Source: Pseudomonas sp. FP2196
GTDB lineage: Bacteria > Pseudomonadota > Gammaproteobacteria > Pseudomonadales > Pseudomonadaceae
Assembly: GCF_030687715.1 (NCBI RefSeq)
Contig: NZ_CP117445.1
Span: 802,501 to 866,500, forward strand
DNA: 64,000 nucleotides
Direction: 5' to 3'
The notes under the pieces are model-generated. The model was not told where the DNA came from, made no database searches, and was given only the letters and a program-made list of their open reading frames with translations. The translations under genes and the position numbers were made by a program. Below are positions 20,145-27,722 of this stretch, piece after piece; the first letter of the stretch is position 1; each line of letters starts with the position of its first letter.

Positions 20145-21164
20145 ATGAAACAGCCTAACCAATACGTCAAACCATCGGCTCATTACACGGCCATTGTCGA
20201 TGATGGTAATCCATTCCCAAGTGGCTCAATCCGCTTCAACACCGCTGATGTTCGTGTCGAGACCGAAACGGCTACCGATGTGTCCGTCTATGTTGAAGCC
20301 CTTACAGAGGCCCTTGACGATTACCTCAATGGTGTTGAGTGGCGCCAAGCGGCAATCGAACACACCCCTTGTGAATTCCGTCCGGCTGGCTCGGAGGCAA
20401 CTGGTCAGCAAATCATCACGATGGCTGATCGCTCCGTCACTTTCGACCCTCGTAAGAACTGGGATAACCAGACCATCTCGAAGGGCGAAGTCCTGGCCGG
20501 GTCTGTGATCTTCACCGAGCCAACCGATACAGCGTTGGTCATCAGTAAGCGCTTCACCATTCTCGACCATAACCTGATGGCGGGCTTCACTGAAGGCTCG
20601 ATGCACCAGACCGGTGAGAAGCTCTTACGGGACATCGAACATGATGCCGCTGGCAAGATCGCCGGTATCCTCTCTAGCGCTCCATCCACTGAAAGCGTGT
20701 CAGCGACTAAGCCAACCGGTAAGCCTGTGGAGGTCGCTGAGGATCTGATCGACATCTTGACGATGAACATCAACCAGACCGTAGGTAGCTCGCTGTCGGA
20801 CTTTGTGGTTCTGCTGCCGGTGTCGTTGCTCGCGGTTCTTGAGCGTGCTGCTCAGCGTGCAGGTGTTGAAGACATCGAGTCTCTGATCGGTGCCTCTGTG
20901 CAACCTTATAGCGGCACTGACTACGGGCTGTTCTTGCTGCCTAAGATGTTCACCTCGCTGAGTTATCGCGAAGGTGGTAGCGGAGACATCTGGAAGATCC
21001 AAGCGACTCGTAACGGCGGCCATCAGTGCTGGGACGTGGAGATCATGACAGTTGTGGACATTGTGGCTAACGGCAAGGTGAAAGTGAAACTGACTGCGGA
21101 TGGTCTTCAAACTGAGGTCGTGGCCTTCCCGATGATTACTCGCATCACCTTCGAGGCCCCGTAA
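20145..21164 (+). CDS. Capsid-like protein (probable HK97-fold major capsid homologue)
   Basis: The 339-residue protein has an AGGAG site upstream (about 20131-20135). Its layout resembles major capsid proteins. There is an N-terminal arm with acidic helix (TEALDDYLNGVEWRQ), then an extended-loop-like segment (RPAGSEATGQQIITMADRS). A spine-helix-like stretch (LLRDIEHDAAGKIAGIL, about residues 165-181) follows, and then an A-domain-like part reading FVVLLPVSLLAVLERA and DYGLFLLPKMFTSL. The length is close to T7 gp10A (345 residues), but I see no clear sequence identity with it. No portal, protease or terminase gene accompanies it. The call is a pattern judgement and needs structure prediction. 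Confidence 0.45.
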   Translation: MKQPNQYVKPSAHYTAIVDDGNPFPSGSIRFNTADVRVETETATDVSVYVEALTEALDDYLNGVEWRQAAIEHTPCEFRPAGSEATGQQIITMADRSVTFDPRKNWDNQTISKGEVLAGSVIFTEPTDTALVISKRFTILDHNLMAGFTEGSMHQTGEKLLRDIEHDAAGKIAGILSSAPSTESVSATKPTGKPVEVAEDLIDILTMNINQTVGSSLSDFVVLLPVSLLAVLERAAQRAGVEDIESLIGASVQPYSGTDYGLFLLPKMFTSLSYREGGSGDIWKIQATRNGGHQCWDVEIMTVVDIVANGKVKVKLTADGLQTEVVAFPMITRITFEAP

Positions 21165-21178
21165 TAACCCGCTGAGAA

Positions 21179-21216
21179 GCCCCGTAAGGTCGGCCTTATG
21201 AGAGGTCGAATGGGGC
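21179..21216 (+). terminator. Hairpin after the capsid-like gene
   Basis: GCCCC (21179-21183) can pair with GGGGC (21212-21216), enclosing a second hairpin TAAGG-TCGG-CCTTA. There is no U-run, so it is not a standard rho-independent terminator. Its place after a capsid-like gene recalls the T7 terminator downstream of gene 10. Weakly supported. Confidence 0.3.
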
Positions 21217-21273
21217 GTAACCTGTCACATACGGATGTATGATGCCGCTTTGACAAACAGTTGAGGCGGTGAA

Positions 21274-22215
21274 ATGGCAGTCTTTGATTTGTACTCAAAA
21301 CGGCAAAAGCGATTGCGCGGTGAGGTCATCGATGTCTACGTCTACGACACATTCCCAGCTCCTTTGCGAATGCAGTTGTCATACATGATTAAAGACCTTT
21401 TAGGTGACAAAACCGAGCTCCGCGAATTTTCTATGCCCAGCGATGCCTATGCACAGATTGTCAAGATTCTGAGGAAAGAGTATGGAGTAGAAAAATTGCA
21501 CTACGAAACGATAAGCGGCTATTACGACAGCGAATTTGATGATCTCCATAATTTTCTAATCAGTGAGCCAGACGTTGAACGCTGTCTCGACGCTGTCGAG
21601 CTTTGCTATGCAGTTGGCGACTCTCTCGCGAGAAAGCAAATTTACCTTAGTCGGCGTGATTCCAATTCTCATGTCGATGATTGCATTCAGGAGCTGAATA
21701 CTCGATTCAAAGAAGCCGGACGCGGGTACGAGCTAATCGATGGAAAAATTATCCGTATTGATTCGCAGCTTCTTCATTCGGAAGTCGTGAAGCCTGCCAT
21801 TGGATTCCTCAATGCTCAAGGATTCGAAGGTGCGCGAGATGAGTTTTTCGGGGCATACGAGCACTACCGTCATGGGAATCATGAGGAAGCGTTAGTCGAT
21901 GCACTTAAGGCTTTTGAAAGCACCATGAAGGTAATCCTTACGGCCAATGGAAAATCTTATGGCGCAGGTGACACCGCTTCTAAATTGATCTTGGCATGCA
22001 GGGACGCAGGGCTGATGCCTGCATTCAACGAATCTCAGATGTCATCCTTGGTCAACGTACTCACCAGCGGAATTCCTACGCTCAGGAATAAAAATGGTGG
22101 CCATGGGCAAGGGGAGGCAGTTAGGACTGTGGAGCCAGAAATTGTCGCCTATGGGTTGCACCTCACGGCATCCGCAATAGTCCTGCTTGCTGGCTTAGAG
22201 TCTAAGCGCAGATAG
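21274..22215 (+). CDS. AbiJ/STM4504-type abortive infection protein with HEPN RNase motif
   Basis: The 313-residue protein opens MAVFDLYSKRQKRLRGEVID, which matches the AbiJ N-terminal-domain-4 / STM4504-CBY_0614 family. Its end has an Abi-C/HEPN-like segment PTLRNKNGGHGQG. R271 and H277 make an RX5H motif, the RNase signature of HEPN toxins. Such proteins usually cut RNA on phage infection and stop growth. The gene sits alone between the capsid-like gene and the right attachment site, the common cargo position of satellites and prophages, with its own spacer. The start has only a weak GAGGCGG site; a TATGAT hexamer at 21238-21243 could be a -10 element. Confidence 0.78.
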   Translation: MAVFDLYSKRQKRLRGEVIDVYVYDTFPAPLRMQLSYMIKDLLGDKTELREFSMPSDAYAQIVKILRKEYGVEKLHYETISGYYDSEFDDLHNFLISEPDVERCLDAVELCYAVGDSLARKQIYLSRRDSNSHVDDCIQELNTRFKEAGRGYELIDGKIIRIDSQLLHSEVVKPAIGFLNAQGFEGARDEFFGAYEHYRHGNHEEALVDALKAFESTMKVILTANGKSYGAGDTASKLILACRDAGLMPAFNESQMSSLVNVLTSGIPTLRNKNGGHGQGEAVRTVEPEIVAYGLHLTASAIVLLAGLESKRR

Positions 22216-22370
22216 TTAGGTGCCTTCGAATCCGCCACAAAAATCTGAGAGACCACCTCATTGCATCTGCGGGCTCAGGTTCCCCCATGTGCCCTCGCTT
22301 AGTTATCGCGGATAACCCAGATGGGGTTCTTGTCGCGCCTGCGTGCTCCACTGTAGGAACCCTTTCGACT

Positions 22371-22401
22371 GTCACAAGTAGCGTCACAACCCCTGTCACA
22401 A
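22371..22401 (+). promoter_or_regulatory. Putative right integrase arm-type sites (three 12-bp-spaced repeats)
   Basis: GTCACAA occurs at 22371-22377, 22383-22389 and 22395-22401, an exact 12-bp period. The motif pair at the left end (15998 and 16010) has the same spacing and orientation. The cluster lies in a non-coding stretch about 115 bp from the right attachment repeat, as expected for arm sites. Iteron-like replication sites are an alternative. Confidence 0.55.
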
Positions 22402-22461
22402 CACGTTGCCAAGACCTCTCTGACATCGTTAGGATAAGACTCCCTCACGACTTGCAGACGC

Positions 22462-23409
22462 TCAGTCTGTAAACCGAAGGTCTCGCGTTTCGCCCAGCAA
22501 TAACGGGCGGTTTAGCTCGGTCACCTCACGGATGTAATCCCACAACAACGTGATCCGCTTCAACTTGCGCAGATCCTCCCGGCAGTACATCCAGAACTGC
22601 CGGGTGATGTCGATTTCATCTGGCAGCACTGGCAGCAGGCGCGGGTCCTGGGCGGCGAGGAAGCACGGCAGAATCGCCAGTGAGCGCCCTTGCTGCGCCG
22701 CGACGAATTGCGCGATCACGCTGGTGCTGCGCAAATGCGCATTGGCGCCCGGCAGCACGTTTGCCAAGTACAGCAGCTCCGAGCTGAACGCCAGGTCATC
22801 CACGTAACTGATGAATTGATGCTTGCTTAAATCCGCCGGGCGGCGGATCGGTGGGTGTTTGTCGAGGTAGTCCTGGGTTGCGTACAGCTGCAAGCGGTAG
22901 TCGCAGAGTTTGCAGCACACGTATGGCCCGTGCTCCGGGCGCTCCAGGGCGATGACGATATCGGCCTCGCGCTTGGACAGGCTGATGAAGTGCGGCAGCG
23001 GCAGGATATCCACTGAGATCGCCGGGTAAGCGTCGACGAAATGGCTTAACTGCGGGGTGATGAAAAAACTGCCGAAACCTTCGGTGCAGCCCATGCGCAC
23101 ATGTCCGGACAGCGCCACGCCGGAGCCTGACACCTGCTCGCAGGCCATGTGCAGCGTGCTTTCGATCGACTCGGCATAACCCAGCAAGCGCTGGCCTTCG
23201 GTGGTCAAGACGAAGCCGCTGGTGCGCGACTTTTCGAACAGCAATGTGCCCAGTGCCGCTTCCAGCGAACTGATCCGCCGCGACACCGTGGTGTAGTCGA
23301 CGGCCAGCCGTTTGGCGGCGGTGCTGGCCTTGCGGGTGCGGGCGACTTCGAGGAAAAACTTGAGGTCGTCCCAGTTCAGCGAACCTAGAGAGGTGATGTT
23401 TTTTTGCAT
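22462..23409 (-). CDS. LysR-family regulator, 3' end supplied by the mobile element
   Basis: This is probably the regulator of the divergent mmsAB genes. The 315-residue product has an N-terminal winged helix-turn-helix (LNWDDLKFFLEVARTRKAST) and a substrate-binding domain. I start it at MQKNITSLGS (23409); a longer frame to 23478 would run into the shared promoter region. The last 17 codons (LNRPLLLGETRDLRFTD) come from the inserted element and replace the native RNQGLLMGQTREMQFAD left behind near yfiB. The reading frame is intact and 8 of the 17 positions are the same, so the protein is probably still functional. Confidence 0.9.
   Translation of the reverse strand: MQKNITSLGSLNWDDLKFFLEVARTRKASTAAKRLAVDYTTVSRRISSLEAALGTLLFEKSRTSGFVLTTEGQRLLGYAESIESTLHMACEQVSGSGVALSGHVRMGCTEGFGSFFITPQLSHFVDAYPAISVDILPLPHFISLSKREADIVIALERPEHGPYVCCKLCDYRLQLYATQDYLDKHPPIRRPADLSKHQFISYVDDLAFSSELLYLANVLPGANAHLRSTSVIAQFVAAQQGRSLAILPCFLAAQDPRLLPVLPDEIDITRQFWMYCREDLRKLKRITLLWDYIREVTELNRPLLLGETRDLRFTD
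22515..22600. repeat. Right attachment repeat (LysR-gene side), 86 bp
   Basis: This sequence is identical to 15842-15927 and lies within the coding sequence of the LysR gene, so integration used the 3' end of a protein gene rather than a tRNA. The element contributes the 53 bp to its left (22462-22514) as the new gene end. Confidence 0.93.
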
Positions 23410-23424
23410 GATGGACGGGCTTAT

Positions 23425-23453
23425 ATGTGCGTTCTTATTAGAAGTTTGCACAT
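23425..23453. promoter_or_regulatory. Inverted repeat between LysR and mmsA, possible LysR operator
   Basis: ATGTGC (23425-23430) and GCACAT (23448-23453) form an interrupted inverted repeat in the 149-bp space between the two divergent genes. LysR proteins bind such dyads (T-N11-A type) in the shared promoter region. The role is inferred from position. Confidence 0.4.
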
Positions 23454-23558
23454 CTATACTCCAAAAACAGTCCGACAACCAATTCGTGACACACGCCTCA
23501 TCTCAAGGCGAACCTTTCGCCTTGGCTCCTACGATAAAAACAAATTTTGGAGACCAGC

Positions 23559-25085
23559 ATGAACGCATCGCTTACGCCCAACGAAACCACGGTCCAGAAG
23601 GTCAAGCTGCTGATTAACGGCGAATGGGTCGAGTCGCAGACCACCGAGTGGCACGACATCGTCAACCCGGCGACCCAACAAGTGCTGGCCAAAGTCCCGT
23701 TCGCCACTGCCGCTGAAGTCGACGCCGCCGTAAGCGCCGCGCAGAGCGCCTTCCAGACCTGGAAACTGACCCCGATCGGCGCACGCATGCGCATCATGCT
23801 CAAGCTGCAAGCGCTGATCCGCGAGCATTCCAAGCGTATCGCCGTGGTGCTGAGCGCCGAGCAGGGCAAAACCATAGCCGACGCCGAGGGCGATATTTTC
23901 CGTGGCCTGGAAGTGGTCGAGCACGCTTGCTCCATCGGCAGCCTGCAAATGGGCGAGTTTGCCGAGAACGTCGCGGGCGGCGTTGATACCTACACCCTGC
24001 GTCAGCCAATCGGTGTATGCGCCGGCATCACCCCGTTCAACTTCCCGGCGATGATTCCGCTGTGGATGTTCCCGATGGCCATCGCCTGCGGCAACACCTT
24101 CGTATTGAAACCTTCCGAACAGGATCCGCTGTCGACCATGCTGCTGGTGGAACTGGCCATCGAGGCTGGCGTTCCGGCTGGTGTGCTCAATGTGGTGCAC
24201 GGCGGTAAAGATGTGGTTGATGGCCTGTGCACGCACAAGGACATCAAAGCTGTTTCGTTCGTCGGTTCGACCGCTGTCGGCACTCATGTCTACGACCTGG
24301 CTGGTAAACACGGCAAACGCGTGCAATCAATGATGGGCGCGAAGAACCACGCCGTGGTGCTGCCGGACGCCAACCGCGAACAAGCACTGAACGCGCTGGT
24401 CGGCGCTGGTTTTGGCGCGGCCGGGCAACGTTGCATGGCCACGTCCGTGGTGGTGCTGGTCGGTGCGGCGAAACAATGGCTGCCGGATCTGAAAGCGCTG
24501 GCGCAGAAACTCAAGGTCAACGCCGGCAGTGAGCCGGGCACCGACGTAGGCCCGGTGATCTCGAAGAAAGCCAAGGCGCGGATTCTTGATCTGATCGAAA
24601 GCGGCATCAAGGAAGGCGCCAAGCTTGAACTGGACGGTCGCGAGATCAGCGTACCGGGTTACGAGCAAGGCAACTTCGTCGGCCCGACCCTGTTCTCCGG
24701 GGTGACCACCGACATGCAGATCTACACCCAGGAAATCTTCGGCCCGGTGCTGGTGGTGCTGGAAGTCGACACCCTCGATCAGGCCATCGCCTTGGTTAAC
24801 GCCAACCCGTTCGGCAACGGCACTGGCCTGTTCACCCAGAGCGGCGCAGCGGCGCGTAAATTCCAGACCGAAATCGACGTCGGTCAGGTCGGCATCAACA
24901 TCCCGATTCCAGTACCCGTGCCGTTCTTCAGCTTCACCGGTTCCCGTGGTTCGAAACTCGGCGACCTCGGCCCGTACGGCAAGCAAGTGGTGCAGTTCTA
25001 CACGCAGACCAAAACGGTCACGGCGCGCTGGTTCGATGACGACAGCGTCAACGACGGCGTGAACACCACCATCAACCTGCGCTGA
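23559..25085 (+). CDS. mmsA: CoA-acylating methylmalonate-semialdehyde dehydrogenase
   Basis: MmsA oxidises methylmalonate semialdehyde to propionyl-CoA (and malonate semialdehyde to acetyl-CoA) with NAD and CoA in valine and related catabolism. The 508-residue protein has the aldehyde dehydrogenase fold, with [14 protein letters not shown], the NAD-site FVGSTAVG, and the catalytic cysteine in GQRCMATS (C292). I use MNASLTPNE as the start because GGAG lies a few bases upstream; an ATG four codons earlier is less well placed. mmsB follows after 10 bp. A LysR gene is divergent. Confidence 0.96.
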   Translation: MNASLTPNETTVQKVKLLINGEWVESQTTEWHDIVNPATQQVLAKVPFATAAEVDAAVSAAQSAFQTWKLTPIGARMRIMLKLQALIREHSKRIAVVLSAEQGKTIADAEGDIFRGLEVVEHACSIGSLQMGEFAENVAGGVDTYTLRQPIGVCAGITPFNFPAMIPLWMFPMAIACGNTFVLKPSEQDPLSTMLLVELAIEAGVPAGVLNVVHGGKDVVDGLCTHKDIKAVSFVGSTAVGTHVYDLAGKHGKRVQSMMGAKNHAVVLPDANREQALNALVGAGFGAAGQRCMATSVVVLVGAAKQWLPDLKALAQKLKVNAGSEPGTDVGPVISKKAKARILDLIESGIKEGAKLELDGREISVPGYEQGNFVGPTLFSGVTTDMQIYTQEIFGPVLVVLEVDTLDQAIALVNANPFGNGTGLFTQSGAAARKFQTEIDVGQVGINIPIPVPVPFFSFTGSRGSKLGDLGPYGKQVVQFYTQTKTVTARWFDDDSVNDGVNTTINLR

Positions 25086-25095
25086 GGAACGTGCC

Positions 25096-25998
25096 ATGAA
25101 AATCGCATTTATCGGTCTGGGCAACATGGGCGCGCCGATGGCACGCAACCTGATCAAGGCCGGCCATTCGCTGAATCTGGTCGACCTGAACAAAACCGTG
25201 CTGGCGGAACTGGAGCAACTGGGCGGTACCATCCGCGCTTCGGCCCGCGAGGCTGCCGAGGACGCTGAACTGGTGATCACCATGCTCCCGGCCGCTGTGC
25301 ATGTGCGCAGCGTCTGGTTAGGTGAGGACGGTGTGCTCGCCGGCATCGGTAAAGGCGTGCCGGCAGTCGATTGCAGCACCATCGATCCGCAGACCGCTCG
25401 TGATGTCGCAGCTGCGGCGGCGAAACAAGGCGTGGCCATGGCCGATGCACCGGTCTCCGGCGGCACGGGCGGCGCCACCGCCGGGACGTTGACCTTCATG
25501 GTCGGCGCCACCCCGGAACTGTTCGCCACCCTGCAACCGGTGCTGGCGCAGATGGGCCGTAACATCGTGCATTGTGGCGAAGTCGGTACCGGGCAGATTG
25601 CCAAGATCTGCAACAACCTGCTGCTGGCGATTTCGATGGTCGGCGTCAGTGAAGCCATGGCGTTGGGCGATGCATTGGGGATCGACACCTCGGTGCTGGC
25701 CGGGATCATCAACAGCTCCACCGGCCGCTGCTGGAGTTCGGAAATGTACAACCCATGGCCTGGCATCGTCGAAACTGCGCCGGCCTCGCGCGGGTATACC
25801 GGCGGGTTTGGGGCGGAGTTGATGCTCAAGGATCTGGGGTTGGCCACGGAAGCGGCGCGGCAGGCGCACCAACCGGTGGTGCTTGGTGCGGTGGCGCAGC
25901 AGTTGTATCAGGCAATGAGCCAGCGCGGGGACGGCGGGAAAGACTTCTCGGCGATCATCAACAGCTATCGCAAGCCTGCAATTGAAGGGCAGCGCTGA
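25096..25998 (+). CDS. mmsB: 3-hydroxyisobutyrate dehydrogenase
   Basis: This enzyme oxidises 3-hydroxyisobutyrate to methylmalonate semialdehyde, the substrate of MmsA, in valine degradation. The 300-residue protein has the Rossmann start IGLGNMGAPMARNL, the substrate-site segment DAPVSGGTGGATAGTL, and the catalytic lysine K170 in GTGQIAKICNN. A GAGGAA ribosome site overlaps the end of mmsA, and a strong terminator follows at 26122-26156, so mmsA-mmsB form one operon. Confidence 0.96.
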   Translation: MKIAFIGLGNMGAPMARNLIKAGHSLNLVDLNKTVLAELEQLGGTIRASAREAAEDAELVITMLPAAVHVRSVWLGEDGVLAGIGKGVPAVDCSTIDPQTARDVAAAAAKQGVAMADAPVSGGTGGATAGTLTFMVGATPELFATLQPVLAQMGRNIVHCGEVGTGQIAKICNNLLLAISMVGVSEAMALGDALGIDTSVLAGIINSSTGRCWSSEMYNPWPGIVETAPASRGYTGGFGAELMLKDLGLATEAARQAHQPVVLGAVAQQLYQAMSQRGDGGKDFSAIINSYRKPAIEGQR

Positions 25999-26004
25999 AC
26001 AAAC

Positions 26005-26093
26005 TGTGGGAGCGAGCCTGCTCGCGATGACGGCGGTCGCTTCAACAAGGAAGTGACTGACCGTCCGCTTTCGCGAGCAGGCACGATCCCACA
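26005..26093. repeat. REPIN: two inverted Pseudomonas REP sequences
   Basis: TGTGGGAGCGAGCCTGCTCG at the left and its inverted relative CGAGCAGGCACGATCCCACA at the right enclose about 43 bp. This is the REP-doublet form typical of P. fluorescens-group intergenic regions. It lies after mmsB. Confidence 0.85.
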
Positions 26094-26121
26094 AGGGAAT
26101 TGCGTGTATCTGATATTGTTT

Positions 26122-26156
26122 GCCGGGAAATCACGTCGGGTGATTTCCCGGCTTTT
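26122..26156 (+). terminator. Terminator of mmsAB
   Basis: A 13-bp stem, GCCGGGAAATCAC with GTGATTTCCCGGC, closes on a GTCGG loop and is followed by TTTTTT on the plus strand. Confidence 0.92.
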
Positions 26157-26161
26157 TTGCA

Positions 26162-26512
26162 TCAGGCGAACACGAAATATTTACGCACGGTCTCGACCAC
26201 TTCCCACGTGCCTTTCATCCCCGGTTCAACCACGAAAATGTCGCCGGCACGCAGATGAATCGGTGCCATGCCATCCGGCGTGATCACGCAGTAGCCTTCC
26301 TGGAAATGGCAGTACTCCCACTTCACGTAATCCACGCGCCACTTGCCCGGGGTGCAAATCCACGTGCCCATGATCTTGCTGCCGTCTTCGCTGGTGTACG
26401 CGTTGAGGTTGACGGTATGCGGGTCGCCTTCGAGCTTTTCCCATTTGCAGGCGTCGAGGACTGGCAGTGGGTGAGTGTCGCGCAGAACGGTGATAGGGGC
26501 GGTCGCGGTCAT
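26162..26512 (-). CDS. Cupin-domain protein (EutQ-like, cupin_3)
   Basis: The 116-residue protein is a single small beta-barrel: the segments SKIMGTWICTPGKWRVDY, CHFQEGYCVITPDG and LRAGDIFVVEPGMKGTWEV follow the cupin_3 pattern. Related proteins bind small ligands or act as accessory enzymes, but the ligand cannot be read here. A CGGAG site precedes the ATG. Its C-terminus abuts the mmsAB terminator, and it is transcribed towards that operon from the opposite strand. Confidence 0.8.
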   Translation of the reverse strand: MTATAPITVLRDTHPLPVLDACKWEKLEGDPHTVNLNAYTSEDGSKIMGTWICTPGKWRVDYVKWEYCHFQEGYCVITPDGMAPIHLRAGDIFVVEPGMKGTWEVVETVRKYFVFA

Positions 26513-26551
26513 GTGAACTCCGAGCGATAGGCTGTGAACTGAAGTCGCACC

Positions 26552-27490
26552 CTATAGCGCTCGGTCACTGGCCAGTTGTCTGTGCTCGACATCAAGCTGC
26601 TCAGAAACGCGCTGCTCGACGAGCACAGGTAACAAGGCTTTGGCGTAGCCTGGCAATGCTGCGAAATCCCGGGCGCATAGCAACAGGCTGCGGCAAGCCC
26701 AAGTCTCCTTAAGCGGTTTGACTGTAAAGGCCTGATGCTTCGCGCGCTCGACCGCTGCCAGCGGCACGATGGCCAACCCGGCGCCTCGGGCGACCATGCG
26801 TATCACCCCATCGAAGCCGTCGGCGCGGATGCGGATCTGCAGGCGTGAGCCGCTGTGCAGGGCCTGTTCTTCGAGGTAGATCGCAAGTGCGCTGTCGGCG
26901 CTCAGTCCTACGAAGTCATGGTGCAGGGTGTCGCTGAAAATGACCTCGGCGACGTCGGACAATGGGTGGTCGGTGGGCAGAATCAGTACCAGTGGATCGT
27001 CGCGAAATGGCTGGGTCTGTAAGTCGCTGGTGTCCACCGCATCGGAAACAATCCCGAGATCCGCCGCCCCCTGACGCAAGGCGTGAGTAATGCGCGCGCT
27101 GGGCAGCTCTTGCAGGTCGATGTCGAGATTGGGATGGTCGCGCAAGAAGTCCGCGAGCACTTCCGGCAGGTATTCGGTGATGGCGGTGGTGTTGCACAAC
27201 AAGCGCACCTGACCTTTGACGCCTTGGGCGTATTCGGCCAGATCCTGCTGCATGCGTTCGGCCTGTTGCAGGAGGATGCGTGCGTGTTGTGCAAGGGCTT
27301 TGCCGGCCGGTGTCGGGGTGACTCCGCGGCGGCCACGCTCCAGGAAATCGGTGCCCAATGAGGCTTCCATGGCGCGAATGCGTGCGCTGGCGGCGGCGAG
27401 GGACAGATGGCTGCGGGCGGCGCCGGCGGTGATGTTGCCGGTGTCGAGGATGTGCAGGTAGAGGCGCAGGTCGGTGAGGTCGAAGTGCAT
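26552..27490 (-). CDS. LysR-family regulator next to a TauE/SafE exporter
   Basis: The 312-residue product starts MHFDLTDLRLYLHILDTGNITAG, with the helix-turn-helix in residues 1-60 and the effector domain after about residue 90. The open frame runs further upstream to 27730, but that extension passes through a REP doublet and lacks LysR sequence. It is divergent from the exporter at 27723, which is therefore the likely target. The effector is unknown. Confidence 0.88.
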   Translation of the reverse strand: MHFDLTDLRLYLHILDTGNITAGAARSHLSLAAASARIRAMEASLGTDFLERGRRGVTPTPAGKALAQHARILLQQAERMQQDLAEYAQGVKGQVRLLCNTTAITEYLPEVLADFLRDHPNLDIDLQELPSARITHALRQGAADLGIVSDAVDTSDLQTQPFRDDPLVLILPTDHPLSDVAEVIFSDTLHHDFVGLSADSALAIYLEEQALHSGSRLQIRIRADGFDGVIRMVARGAGLAIVPLAAVERAKHQAFTVKPLKETWACRSLLLCARDFAALPGYAKALLPVLVEQRVSEQLDVEHRQLASDRAL

Positions 27491-27527
27491 GGTGGCAGCC
27501 CATGATTTTGGGGTGTCTGGGCTGGCA

Positions 27528-27625
27528 CCATCGCTGGCAAGACAGCTCCCGCAGGTTTCGGCGTCGATCACAAAATCTGCGCACAACACAAAATACTGAG
27601 GGAGCTGGCTTGCCAGCGATGAGGC
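27528..27625. repeat. REPIN between LysR and the TauE/SafE gene
   Basis: CCATCGCTGGCAAGACAGCT and the inverted counterpart AGCTGGCTTGCCAGCGATG flank about 45 bp. It belongs to the 'CATCGCTGGC' REP type that recurs at 37863-37960. Confidence 0.8.
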
Positions 27626-27722
27626 CAGCAGCATCAAGAAGATTTCAGCCTCTTGTTTGGGTGGAGGCAGCCTAAGTATATGGCAGATTTTCAACCACCC
27701 TCGACCGGCGCACAGTAGCGCC

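Larger units (their letters stand above)
15842..22600. mobile_element. Integrated element in the 3' end of a LysR gene; candidate satellite of a T7-family phage
   Basis: The element is bounded by an exact 86-bp direct repeat (15842-15927 and 22515-22600), a net insertion of 6,673 bp. It encodes a tyrosine integrase, an 81-residue protein on the minus strand, an HNH endonuclease, two small unknown proteins, a capsid-like protein and an AbiJ-like abortive-infection protein. Two sequences resemble the promoters of the T7-like Pseudomonas phage gh-1. There is no RNA polymerase, DNA polymerase, terminase, portal or tail gene, so it is not a complete phage. The boundaries and the integrase are seen directly; the satellite interpretation is inferred. 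Confidence 0.88.

Noticed and set aside
15842..22600. The element as a complete temperate prophage
   Set aside because: At 6.7 kb it lacks replication, lysis, terminase, portal and tail genes.
24327..25847. A 506-codon minus-strand frame across mmsA and mmsB
   Set aside because: It spans two well-supported plus-strand enzyme genes and shows no domain; high-GC antisense frame.
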